From: Prochilodus magdalenae | Taxonomy: Eukaryota > Chordata > Actinopteri > Characiformes > Prochilodontidae | Reading direction: 5' to 3' | Length of the DNA: 64,000 nucleotides | Assembly: GCA_024036415.1 (NCBI GenBank) | Contig: JAMWET010006938.1 | Location: 392,501-456,500 of the forward strand | Part shown: positions 24,658-35,450 of the stretch, in pieces | Numbering within the stretch: the stretch's first letter is position 1 | Layout: every line of letters starts with the position of its first letter | Position numbers and translations under genes: made by a program | Notes under the pieces: model-generated | Database searches by the model: none | What the model saw: only the letters and a program-made list of their open reading frames with translations | What the model was told of the DNA's origin: nothing

Positions 24658-24833
24658 ACCCTCTGTGTCATATTCTGTTTCTCTCTCTCTCTCTCACTCT
24701 CTCTCTCTCTCACCCTCTGTGTCTTATTCTGTCTCTCTATCTCTCGCTCTCTGTCTCTCTCTGTCTCTCTCTTTCTCTCACCCTCTGTGTCATATTCTGT
24801 TTCTCTCTCTCTCTCTCACCCTCTGTGTCTTAT

Positions 24834-24880
<47 letters not shown>

Positions 24881-24960
24881 GTCTCTCTCTCTCTCACCCT
24901 CTGTGTCATATTCTGTCTCTCTCTCTCTCCCCACCCTCACTTTCTTTCTTTCTTTTGCCC
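24400..24960. repeat. (CT)n minisatellite with a CACCCTCTGTGTCATATTCT spacer
   Basis: Variable blocks of CT repeat are separated by the constant phrase CACCCTCTGTGTCATATTCT (or TCTTATTCT), which recurs roughly nine times. Block lengths differ, so this is a variable-length minisatellite. Diffuse CT-rich sequence continues to about 25240. The 270-343-codon open frames (LSLSLS) are artefacts. Confidence 0.95.
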
Positions 24961-26599
24961 TCTTTTTTTCTCTCTCTCCCTTTTTCTCTCTCTCTCGCTT
25001 GTTCTCACCTATTCTCTTTATTATTTCTTACTTCTCACTGTATTTTCTTTTCTTCCTTCTGTCCTTTCTCTCTCTCTGTGTCTCTCTTTCTCCTTCTTTC
25101 CCAGTTTGTTTGCTTCGTCCTTTATTTTGCTGTCTCTTGTCTCTCTCTCAGTCTCCCTCTCTTTCTCACTCGCTCCTGCATTCCCTATTATTTCTTTCTT
25201 TCTCTGTCTGTCTTCTACGTTCTCTCTCTTCTGTCTCGCACACACACACACTGACGAAGAGACATTAAAAGGCTTCACTTAAAAGAGTGATTGGAATTAA
25301 ATTTGTCCCGCTCTGCTGAGCGTGTACACTTAGAAAAATGGGCGTGCACGCGCACTCACACTCGTGCGCACACGCTCACTCTGTCTCTCTCTCTCTCTCC
25401 TCCATTTAAAGCTTTTACATAAGTCTGACTTAAAGAAGTGATAGGAATTTAATCTGCTTTGCTTCAAACATGCACTCAACACGTTCTGTCTCTCCCTCCC
25501 TCTCTTTCTCGCACCAACACACACACTTTTGCAGCCTTCCATGCAGGTCTGATAGTAACGTAATATGCTGAGATAGGCACAGAGGGTGGGTTAAGTGGAA
25601 TAGCCTATGTGCTCCGTTAGAAGAGAGTGCAGTTCTATTCTGTTCTTTATTAAATGAGTGGATGTCTTACACTGTGTTAGAACCTTCACTACAGCCAATT
25701 ACAGCTCACAGTACAGGGGGAAAACTTTATTTAGACCGATCTGCACGAACAAGGATGCACCTGGCGCTGTCAGCGGGCGGGAGCCTCAAACACAGATCAA
25801 TCAGTAACTTAGCGGTGAGTCCATACATACACACACACACGCACTCGTATACAACACGTTTGCTCAGGGTCTGAAATGCTAATAAAAACCAGAAAACAAG
25901 TGATTAGTCAATTCAGATGGGGCTGTATTACACAGAGACCTGTACAAAAATACAATATTTGATGTTCTGCTTTATGCAAATATATACTCTCCAAATTTGA
26001 AGAATTCAACGCATTCATAAAAGTTGAGCCAGTTGATCCCGCATGGGCATATTGTCATATTTTGCTCTTCTTGAGGGCTACATGTTTTCAGTAGCAGACA
26101 AGCAAGCTGGGCCAACACCCACTCTGTTTATGTAGCCATGCTACTGGGACATGTACAGAGTGTGGTTTGGTGTGGTCAATGTTGAAATAAGCATGGGCGT
26201 CCCCGAAGAAGACGGCATCTAAAAGGCAGCATAGGTTGCTCAAAAATCTGTATTTATTGTTTACTGTTAATGATGGTTTCACAGATGCCCCAGTACCATT
26301 ACAGACTTATACCATGATAGACCTTGGCCTTAAACTCAGCATATTATGTTAAAAAAGAAGGTTGATGTGAATACAAATCATATAGGTACTATATTTAAGA
26401 ACTGCTGTTTATGTACAGCAATGACCATCACTGAGAAGACCTGTATTTGTATAGTGTAGCTTTCACACCTGTTTGTGTGGTATCTGAGACCGTATGACAC
26501 ATTATTGTCAATAAAAATGGACAAGAAAGGCTTCAATATGGCTGCTGCTGCTGTTTGTAACTATGCAACATACAAAATGACATTTTTTATAGATATTAG

Positions 26600-26945
26600 A
26601 TTAGACTCAAATTTATTGTCATGGTGCAGAGTACAAGTACAATGAAATGCATTTAGCATCTAACCAGAAGTACAAGTACAGTGTTATTTACATAAAGAGC
26701 TGTAATAATAAATATGTACACATAATATAATATGCATATATATGTATGTATAAGAGCAGCAACAAATGAATGTTTGAACTGCAAGAGTAGTGCAAGTAGA
26801 CAGTATGTACACAGTAAAATAACATCTGAGGTAGAGACAATGATGGAAACAAGGATGCAGTAGTGGAAGTGCAATGTAAATTAAAGTGTCCCTGCAGCGT
26901 TCATCAGACACACCGCTTTATGAAAAAGCTGTTCCTGAGTCTGCT
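26600..26945 (-). mobile_element. LINE 3'-end-like fragment
   Basis: TCAAATTTATTGTCATGGTG...GTACAATGAAATGCATTTAG on the left and GAAAAAGCTGTTCCTGAGTC on the right frame a 340-bp piece. The same arrangement, with more coding sequence, is present at 59779-60580. By that comparison it is the 3' end of an L2/CR1-type LINE on the minus strand, here shorter and more decayed. Confidence 0.6.
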
Positions 26946-27285
26946 GGTGCATTTGTTGTACTTAAACTCTGCAGCTACAGGAGTACTACTCTTCGGAATG
27001 CCAATTATTCAGTCACAGTTTTCTTTCATGTGCTTCTAGGTAAACTCAGCCATGCTAGTTTCCTCCTTTGGTTGGGCCTTCAGGAGCCCAGCATAATTAG
27101 GAAATGATGTCGAATCAACCAATCGCGTAGACCTCAGTGTGTCACTGACTGCGAGTACCAGTGGTACCCTAAGCTGACAGTTTTCAGTCAGCTATTAGAA
27201 ATGAATGATTTAGTGAAAGAGTGACTGTAAAACTGCAGAGCCAGGAAACACTTCATTTCATATGCCTGCTTCTTAGCAGGGAATC

Positions 27286-28017
27286 AGTGCTGGGTTGGGT
27301 TGCCAGGTAGTGCACTTATGCTTATATATGTCTGAGTGTTGTTCTCTCAAGGTATTAGTACTGGCCCTTGTTCAGGCAGCGTCTGAGCTTTTGCCGAGTT
27401 TTAGACTTTAGAGTTTAGAGTTTTAACCTTCCTGTACTAGCTGGAAACGATATCCAACAGAACACTAAGCATGGTCGTATGTCGCTCTGAGTAAGAGTGT
27501 CTGCTAAATGCCTTAAATATAAATATAAATGTAATCAAGCAACTAATAATAATACCCTAATAAATAGAAAATAGCCTTTGTGAGCAAACCTAGGATGTGC
27601 TGTTCATATCAGAATCAGAATATATATTTTGTAAAGTATCCCACATGTACAGATAATTTGGTAAGTCACTGATTAACAGGACATACAGACACATGTTGCC
27701 ACGCATGCATCTGAAATCTGACCTTTTATAAGCAGTTACCTTATAGTTGTACTTGTTTAGCCGATTGTGAATTCAAATACATTTACATATAAGGCATTTA
27801 GCAGACGCTCTTATCCAGAGCGACTTACAACCATGCTTAGTGTTCCATTGGATAATATTCCAGCTAGTAGAGGAAGGTTAGAGCCTAAAACTCACCATGA
27901 GCTCAGACACTGCCCGAACAGGGGCCAGTGCTGGTACCTAGAGATTAATACACAGACATGTATAAAGCAAAACTGCACTACCTGGCAACCGCACCCAGTG
28001 CTCATACCTGGAAAGAA
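27286..28017. repeat. Inverted pair of SINE-tail repeats (foldback)
   Basis: A 250-bp left arm (27286-27536, from CAGTGCTGGGTTGGGTTGCC to GTCTGCTAAATGCCTTAAAT) is repeated in inverse at 27773-28017 (from AAGGCATTTAGCAGACGCTC to GGCAACCGCACCCAGTGCTC). Shared internal points include TATCCAACAGAACACTAAGC / GCTTAGTGTTCCATTGGATA. About 236 bp separates them. The outer ends are the unique heads; the inner ends are the GTAAGTCGCTCTGGATAAGA-type tails. This can be two opposed insertions or one palindromic unit. Confidence 0.8.
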
Positions 28018-28489
28018 GAAAAGGTCATTATAAGTGCAACACAAGTACATACACATATAACTCACACACCTACTAGTGCTCACTCACTTCATATTTATAA
28101 CCTGTTTCTATTCCTTGACTAACATCCCCATAAAGACAAACTGCAAACTGGACTTACCGCGTTGTGTGGGATAGCGTCCAACAATCCGAAGCTATTGTTT
28201 TAAATGAAGGTACACATGCCTGTGTGGACACTGCGTGTCGACGCTCAGCAGCCATTAGCAACCTCGAACACAATTCAGCTTCTCAGCACACCACAGCATA
28301 TTTAAGGCCTTATGAAGACCACTGAAAGCCACAGTAGATTAGCAGTGCTTTGTAAAATGCCCAGAACAAGACGATCAGTCTTTTAGATAAATGGACAATG
28401 CTAACGGTCTGCTACCTCTACTGGTCTTGTTATGTGACTCTATGCAGGCTCATAATGCTCCCTGGCCCATTGCAGCCAACACAGCAGCT

Positions 28490-29002
28490 TAGTGATGCAT
28501 GGCTCTGGCGTTTTTTGCAGTCGACTCCGATTCTTGACTCCTGCTGCTGGAATCAGCGGAATCGACTCCTTGACTCCATTTAAATCAAGACAGCCACAGA
28601 GCCAATGATAATGAAGAGGCTGAAGTGGCTTCGTGTTCCCCAGTATCTTTTTTGACTTTTCCAGTCCACCATGCAGCAGTTACCGTGTGCACCGCCCCCA
28701 GAATGTGGCACTGCAGCCATAATTAAGGTGGAGAGTAAAGTTTGATAGCTAAGAAGCTGTACAAAAAAAAAAAAAAAAGGTTTCCCCTCTTTTCCACAGT
28801 GTGCTGTGAAAAACATCCATGTAGGGTTTTTTTAATAATCGATCAATCAGCACATATAGAAACCTGTTACTGTCCATGCAGCCGATTACAATGATATAGC
28901 TTAAAGAACTGAGGAGTGGACTCCCAGCATTTTGACTTCTGAAATCATTGACCAAGAGTTGACCCCGACTCCCAGAGTCAAAAGATCGACTCCCCATCAC
29001 TA
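28490..29002. mobile_element. hAT-like MITE (TAGTGATG...CATCACTA)
   Basis: A 513-bp element with 8-bp inverted ends TAGTGATG / CATCACTA. Flanks CAGCAGCT (28482-28489) and CAGCAGTG (29003-29010) agree at 6 of 8 bases. Subterminal GACTCC/GTCGAC-rich motifs occur at both ends (CAGTCGACTCCGATTC, GTTGACCCCGACTCCC). A poly-A run at 28763 and no coding frame. Typical of non-autonomous hAT elements in fish. Confidence 0.75.
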
Positions 29003-29366
29003 CAGCAGTGCAGTGACGACTCCCGCTGCCGAACAAGTTCTGGTCAGACCATAAATCAACACCCATTTCTTCACAGATGGGAGAATTCTGGGTTAACTAT
29101 ACAAAAGCTGAATTAAAGCATTCCTTTCTCCCCAGCCCTCACAGATGTCTGGACACAGCGTGGTTCAAATACAAAGGCGCTTGCATATTTGTATGAGTTT
29201 TGCCATTTATGGACTGAAGCTGAAGGCCTAACTCTAATAGTGATGAAATAGGGTTAGTAAACTGTAGTATCGGGAACAAGCACATGTGCTGCAGCTCGCT
29301 ATGTAAAAACACCCAGCATTCAGACTAGCTACACAAAGACAGGCCGGCTGATTGTCTGACAACCTT

Positions 29367-29371
<5 letters not shown>

Positions 29372-29402
<31 letters not shown>
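29372..29402. repeat. (CA)n microsatellite
   Basis: About 15 CA units, followed by GCATGCATGAATGCACGTAC and (GCAC)n-like sequence to about 29447. Confidence 0.93.
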
Positions 29403-29405
<3 letters not shown>

Positions 29406-29459
29406 CCCTTACATATGCATGCATGAATGCACGTACGCACGCACGCGTGAGACTGCTGA

Positions 29460-30830
29460 CAGGAGATGGATGAATATGCCACAGTCTTCCCATGTAGATC
29501 TGATAGGATAGGTGTAAGAATTATACCGGTAACCTCGCCAAGGGGACCTGTGCTGTTACTACTGATAAGAGGTGTGAGAGAGAGAGGGGTGGGCTCACCG
29601 CTCTTTCATTCTCTCCATCGAAGATGTTTTCACTCTTGTGCATGCCTCTGTATTCCTCCTATCTTTCTCATCATTCAATTTCCATTCATCGGTCCCGTTC
29701 ACATATTTACAAGTTGTTATGTGTTTTAGATATATGCAGTAACCTGGGTTTCTATTTCTTTATATTTTAATGCAGAAGATCAACAAAACATGATTGTAAA
29801 TTGTGACTGTGAATCTTTGGCATTACAACTGTAACAGTTTGTCCTCTAGCGGTTTTTGCCTTGAAGTGTATATGGCGGGAGGGGGGTGGAGGTGCAATAT
29901 AAGGTTAACACTATACACCATACAACTCCAGAGTGCTCTATGGGTGTATTATTTATCAACCCTCCTCTACCCAGTCCATCAATAGGGGATGTGTGTGGTG
30001 TTGAAATGAGGGTATCAAGAATCTGTGGAGTTAGGTGGTTAAGAACCAAAAGCATGAAGGATGATATTGGAATCATATCAGGGAGGTGTGGGCTGATGCC
30101 GGTATCTGGTATTTATAGTGCTGGTTTGATACATGAATATATCAAATTTGGTATTTCGGAATAAGCGTGATATTGCTAGTTACGGCTGTACGTTGGCTTG
30201 ACATAGCTGTTGCTATAAAATTCCAGTTCAATGCTAAATCATACCTGTGTTGTCCCATGTGGTTGCTAATATGTGTGTATGTATGTGCCAGTATGCGTGT
30301 AAGGCCTGCATGTAAAGTCTATGAGAGATGCCCTTTGTTACAACATCTGTGGCTCTTAGATTAAAGTTTTCTCAAAGTTATGTCATTTATTTTATTTGGG
30401 GGGAAAAGAATCATGTTTGAATGAGCGCTGTACAAAAACCATATGTGTGATTGGTCCCAAGAGCAAAAATACACCATTCCTTTGGCACAGTTTCATGATT
30501 CCAGCTTGAAAACTGCGACCCCTGATAATAGTGTGAACTATAATAAAAAGCAATTTATCAAACTTAATAATAATAACAATAATCACTCGCCACTACGGAG
30601 GTTAGCTCATTGCTGGCTGAGAAAACGTTACTCAGTCGAAGGGACTTGGCAGTACAGAGAAATCTGACATATCTAGTTTTACCAGTGCAGTAACTATAAT
30701 AAAATGCTAATATTTTAGCACTATAGTATCCCACACTTTCTTCTTTGCTTCTCTGTAGTTCTATAACTAGAAAAAATTTGTGATTTATTTGACAGATAAA
30801 TAATATAAATGATGGATGGGCGTTTACATT
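29460..30830. other. Intron sequence, no feature recognised
   Basis: AT-rich, with an (AAT)n-like patch near 30566-30582. Neither strand shows an exon-like segment. Confidence 0.45.
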
Positions 30831-30831
30831 T

Positions 30832-31060
30832 CCAATGTTTAGGCATTTAGCTGACGCTCTTATCCAGAGCGACTTACAGGTTATTCATATTACAGGTAGG
30901 CCAGTGCAGTGTTAGGAGTCTTGCTCAAGGACTCTTATTGGTGTAGCTCAGCATTTGCTACCTAGACTGGGATTCAAACCTCCAGTCTCCCACATGGGGT
31001 GGTAGCTCTCTGGTGGGTAGTGGTGTTAACCGCTGAGCCACACCCACCAGACAAGGCCGG
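30832..31060 (-). repeat. tRNA-derived SINE, reverse orientation
   Basis: Reverse relative of the SINE at 14872-15104. It starts with the tail (TTAGCTGACGCTCTTATCCA, GAGCGACTTACAGG), passes AGGAGTCTTGCTCAAGGACT, and reaches the inverse B box GGATTCAAACC at 30970-30980 and the head near 31055. Confidence 0.8.
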
Positions 31061-31164
31061 AAATTCGCAGCGAAGTTTGATGATGTGTTTATGGTAATTG
31101 AGAAGAGCAGAACAAGGTGTTACTGGACTGCTGTACTAACACTGTCACCAAAATGTCTGTACAT

Positions 31165-31928
31165 AAACCAGTCAGCCATAACATTACAACCACCTGCTTT
31201 TATTTACACTCAATCCATTTTATCAGCTCCCCTTACTATAGAGGAACACTTTGTAGTTCTACAATTACAGCGTGTAGTCCATCAGATTCTCTGTATCCTA
31301 CTTTTACCATGCTCGTTCATAGTCGTTCATAGGACCAGCAGAGGGCAGGTATTATGTGGATGGTGGATCATTCTCAACACTGCAGTGACACTGACGTGGT
31401 GGTGGTGTGTTAGTGTGTGCTGTGCTGGTGTGAGTGGATGTGAGTGGGTCCACTCTATTAGACACTCCTACCTTAGCTCATCTGTTGCTACAGAGTTTGT
31501 GTTGGTCATCCTCTGTTCCTTCATCAGTGGTCACAGGGCATGGCCCCCAGGACGCTGTTGGCTGGTGGGCTATTCTCATTCCAGCGGTAACACTGAGATG
31601 TTTAAAACTCTAGCAGCACTGCTGTGTCTGATCCACTCACACCAGCACAACACACACTAACACACCACCACCACGTCAGTGTCACTGCAGTGCTGAGAAT
31701 GAACCACCATCCACATAATACCTGTTCTGTGGTGGCCCTGTGGGGGTCCTGGCCATTGGGGAAAAAAGGTGATGGGTGGGAGTAAACACAGTATGTAGAG
31801 AAACAGATGAACTGCAGTCTGTAACTGTAGGACTACAAGGTGCATCTATGTGGTAGATGGAGCTGACACAGTGGATAAAGATTGTAGATACATGGAGATG
31901 GTTTTAATGTTATGGATGATTGGTGTAC
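31165..31928. mobile_element. Long foldback (palindromic) DNA element
   Basis: The left arm (about 31165-31410) and right arm (about 31655-31928) are inverse copies. The left begins AGTCAGCCATAACATTACAA and the right ends GGTTTTAATGTTATGGATGA. Inside are GGTGGATCATTCTCAACACT / CAGTGCTGAGAATGAACCAC and CACTGACGTGGTGGTGGTGT / ACACCACCACCACGTCAGTG. A central spacer of roughly 245 bp is non-coding. Fragments or relatives occur at 23255, 48490 and 60810. The 191-codon open frame over the left arm has no conserved content. Confidence 0.82.
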
Positions 31929-31929
31929 A

Positions 31930-34310
31930 TGCCAAATTCTTTATTCATTATCAATAGAAGCTCATTTATGTTTTCATAGACTGTATTAAGTCATACTGTG
32001 TTTTAAACCACGTGCAATATCCAACATGCATTGGCTGATTTGGGCAACTACTTCTGGGGTAAGTGCTGAATAATTTTTGTTGGATTTTTCACCAAACTAC
32101 TCCAGCACACTAATTTAACATATTCAAATATGGATTTGCTAGCTGTTAGGAATACTGGGCTGCCACAAGAAAGTTTGGAAAGGGTTAAATGAACACAGTT
32201 CAGATAAATATATAAAATCACCACTGTTCATGGCAATATTAGTGTTTGTTCTGAGCACGTCAGCGCTTACTGTCTACTGTGCTCAGGTGCCTGAAACTTC
32301 TGCACAGTGCTTGTGTAAGTATATGCCCTACATGGATATATTTGGCGAAGGTGTATATTGCATGCAAATTTGAATGTCAGCTTAGCAGCTAAGCTGCAGA
32401 GTTGAACTGCCTGAAAACCACAGCACAGATTCTCTAGCCGTCTCTGGTTCCCAGGGCTGTTGCCATGACAGTGAATCCTGATTGGTCGCGATCAGCAAGG
32501 TGACATTGTTTCCAGCCTCTGTGTGGGCAAAGGCATATTTTACAGGGTTGTGCTTGCCTAAAAGCCTAAGAAAATTTGCCAGTCCAGTTATATGAGCAAT
32601 CATCAGTCAGCAGTCCAGATGATTTTAATATTCCATATTAGAGTAGGACTGGACTAGGAAGCTTTGCAGAGCTTGGCATCCCATGGAAATGTAGGAAAAC
32701 GGCATTGACGTTTAGGACGGATGATGTGAACAGGGCATAGATCGCATAGCCACTTGTACACATCATAATGCTTTGATCTGAAATGGATGACTAGTGCAGT
32801 CCAGGAGAAGGACATTAGTGTATGACATTCCAAGTGTACAATACAACAATACCCACTTAAGCCTTTATGCTCGTGTGGGTCCTCATCGGTGTTGACAGAT
32901 AGCTAGTTTCCTTCCTAAAGAAATACTGAACTGAATACAACTTCCTTCCTAAAGTTTTCATAAGCTCTTCCTTTTCATCAGGCTATCTGGAAGATAAAGC
33001 TAAAGTGTACTATATGTGCTCATCTGACACATATCTTACCCCCACCTCCACGTTTGACCACAATGGATCATAAAATTAGGTTTGAAAATGAGGTCTCAGC
33101 TCTTTGACCAGCGATTCTATTGTTTCACAACATAAACCATACCTTGCTTGGGTTCCATAAGTCATGTCGTCTGCTATCCGGCCAATGAAAGCAATATAAT
33201 AGCCCAGCAGATGGAAACCAGTGATGACGCATGACAGTAGAGGTTGCCATGTCATCGGGCAGGCCTGGGTCAGGTCATCTCTTCATTTTCGTATCCACTG
33301 GGACCTTAGCTGGTTGCAATTGAGACAAGTTAGTTTGTTGGGTTAGCACGGTAATGTGATTCTGTGAAAAGGGTTAAATAGTTAAATAGCCTAAGCTACT
33401 GGATTTTTATGCCCCCCAGTTTTTGAATGTTTGAATTATCAAGGAAGTTGTATGAATATAAAGAGTTAAAATGAATATTGAATTAGAAAAATAATGTTAT
33501 ATATTCTTATATGTAAGAATCCTGAGCTGTCTGAACAGAGGGCAGTGTGTAGTGCCTGGGCCTTATGTTTTGGTAAGAGCATCTTAATCTGTTTAATCAA
33601 AAGAACAGAAAGCATTGAAAGACTACCATGGCTATTTAGAGGCACATTGGACAAGAACCAGCACTGGCAGAAGGTGTCTGGCGCCAGGTAGGAGACAGTA
33701 GAAAGTGCAGCTATAGCACATGGAAAGCTCTAATAAACACATTTAAGGTAAGTTTAGTCTCTGCTTGCATTTATTCAGCATCGTTTAGTGAATTTATCAA
33801 GTTTTGGCATCAGCTAAGTCTTTATAAGCTCACTGTTTTTAAGATGAACGTTCAGGGATGTGTGTTGCTGTCTGGCAGAGGTTAAATGGAGTGCTTTACA
33901 TTTGTTTATCCTAAAAAACGGTTCAGCTTATAAGCATGTGTCGTCTACGGTGGATTTGTGGTCCGGGTTTAATTTAATACAGTTGTAGTAAGATTCTAAA
34001 TGGCATCATGATGTCTGCCACACGCTGCCCATCCAGACTTCACAGGTTTCCAAAAAGGTGTAGGAAACATTTTGTCCAGAATGATGAATATTCAGAGTGA
34101 AGCTATGATAATATCCCAAATCACTCATATGAGACTCAGAATGTGATTTCTCAGAAAAGATGAATTTAATACAACACATAAACCAAATACCTGATGTCTT
34201 CATCGCAGCTACAGTGTATATTTTTACTGAGTTAAAATAACAACTTCAAGCCCTAAATCTTAAAACCTGTGTTTTCTCTCTAAAAAAGTTAAACTTATTC
34301 CTGCAGTATA
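31930..34310. other. Intron sequence, no feature recognised
   Basis: Unique-looking AT-rich DNA. No element termini, tandem repeats or exon-like segments were recognised. Confidence 0.45.
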
Positions 34311-34316
34311 CATGTA

Positions 34317-34849
34317 CAGGGGTTGGACAATGAAACTGAAACACCTGTCATTTTAGTGTGGGAGGTCTCATGGCTAAATTGGACCAGCCTGGTGGCCAAT
34401 CTTCATTAATTGCACATTGCACCAGTAAGAGCAGAGTGTGAAGGTTCAGTTAGCAGGTAAGAGCACAGTCCTGCTCAAAATACTGCAATGCACACAGCAT
34501 TATGGGTGACATACCAGAGTTCAAAAGAGGACAAACTGTTGGTGCACGTCTTGCTGGCGCATCTGTGACCAAGACAGCAAGTCTTTGTGATGTATCAAGA
34601 GCCACGGTATCCAGGGTAATGTCAGCATACCACCAAGAAGGACGAACCTCCACCAGCGTCACGTAGTGACCTGGCCACTATCCTGCAAGAAGAATGGCTT
34701 AAAATCCCTCTGACCACTGTGCAGGACGCAGTATATGTCATTCCCAAGACGAACTGACGCTGTGTTGGCCGCAAAAGGAGGCCCTACACCATACTAATAA
34801 ATGACTGTGGTCTAAAACCAGGTGTTTCAGTTTCATTGTCCAACCCCTG
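34317..34849 (+). mobile_element. Tc1-like deletion derivative A, TA target duplication
   Basis: This 533-bp element is bounded by CAGGGGTTGGACAATGAAAC and GTTTCATTGTCCAACCCCTG, perfect inverted ends of at least 30 bp, between TA dinucleotides (34315-34316, 34850-34851). From ATG at 34502 a frame reads MGDIPEFKRGQTVGARLAGA then SVTKTASLCDVSRATVSRVM, the N-terminal helix-turn-helix of a Tc1 transposase. It then runs past a deletion into a stop. The residual 3' sequence (CAAGAAGAATGGCTTAAAAT, then GCAAAAGGAGGCCCTACACC) belongs to the C-terminal end of such transposases. The catalytic DDE core is missing. Mobility would need a transposase in trans. Confidence 0.9.
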
Positions 34850-35339
34850 TACAATGTAAGCTTCATCGTTATACCCTCTCAAAGCCCAATAAGTCACTGA
34901 TATATTCAATCATATTTCTCTTTTCTTCATGTAAACTGGTTGGTCCTATTCTTGGATAATGCATTTACTAACCAATCACAGGACCGACGTCTTCTTCCAC
35001 ACAAGATCAGTGAGCTTTAGCAAGCTACAACTAACCAGGCATAACCAAAAGCTAGCAAGCTAGACAACCTGTCTGTAGCTGCCTGTCGCCTGTTCAGTCC
35101 TTTATCCATCCATTGTCACATAACAGCTGGATAATGATCATAATTCTATATGGAGTGGTGGAGCATGCTAGGAGCAGTGGATGGAGAACCGTCAACTGAG
35201 CTGATCTTTAGCCACGTCCACCCAGTTCTCAGATAGGTCTGATCGGCAAGTCATATTTTATCACATTTCTATTTGATATTTTTACTCAAGCTTAGTTTTT
35301 ACTCTGTGTTCCCTGGGGCTTTGATAATACAACAAGTAA

Positions 35340-35450
35340 TTCCAGGGGTGGGCGATATAGCAATAATAACATCCCATGATACTTCATATGAGCAATTTTC
35401 ATGTGATAATGCCTCACAATATTGTGATATATCTCCAGATAAAAAGGACT
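35340..35450. repeat. Fragment of a GGGTGGGCGATATAG-type dispersed repeat
   Basis: CAGGGGTGGGCGATATAGCA with alternating ATAT/CACAATATTGTGATAT sequence resembles the end of a widespread fish hAT-like repeat. Only one end is visible. Confidence 0.45.

Noticed and set aside
24251..25282. 343-codon frame and overlapping frames of similar length
   Set aside because: LSLSLS translation of a CT minisatellite, open in several frames at once.
31085..31660. 191-codon + strand frame
   Set aside because: It spans the left arm of a non-coding foldback element; no recognisable domain.
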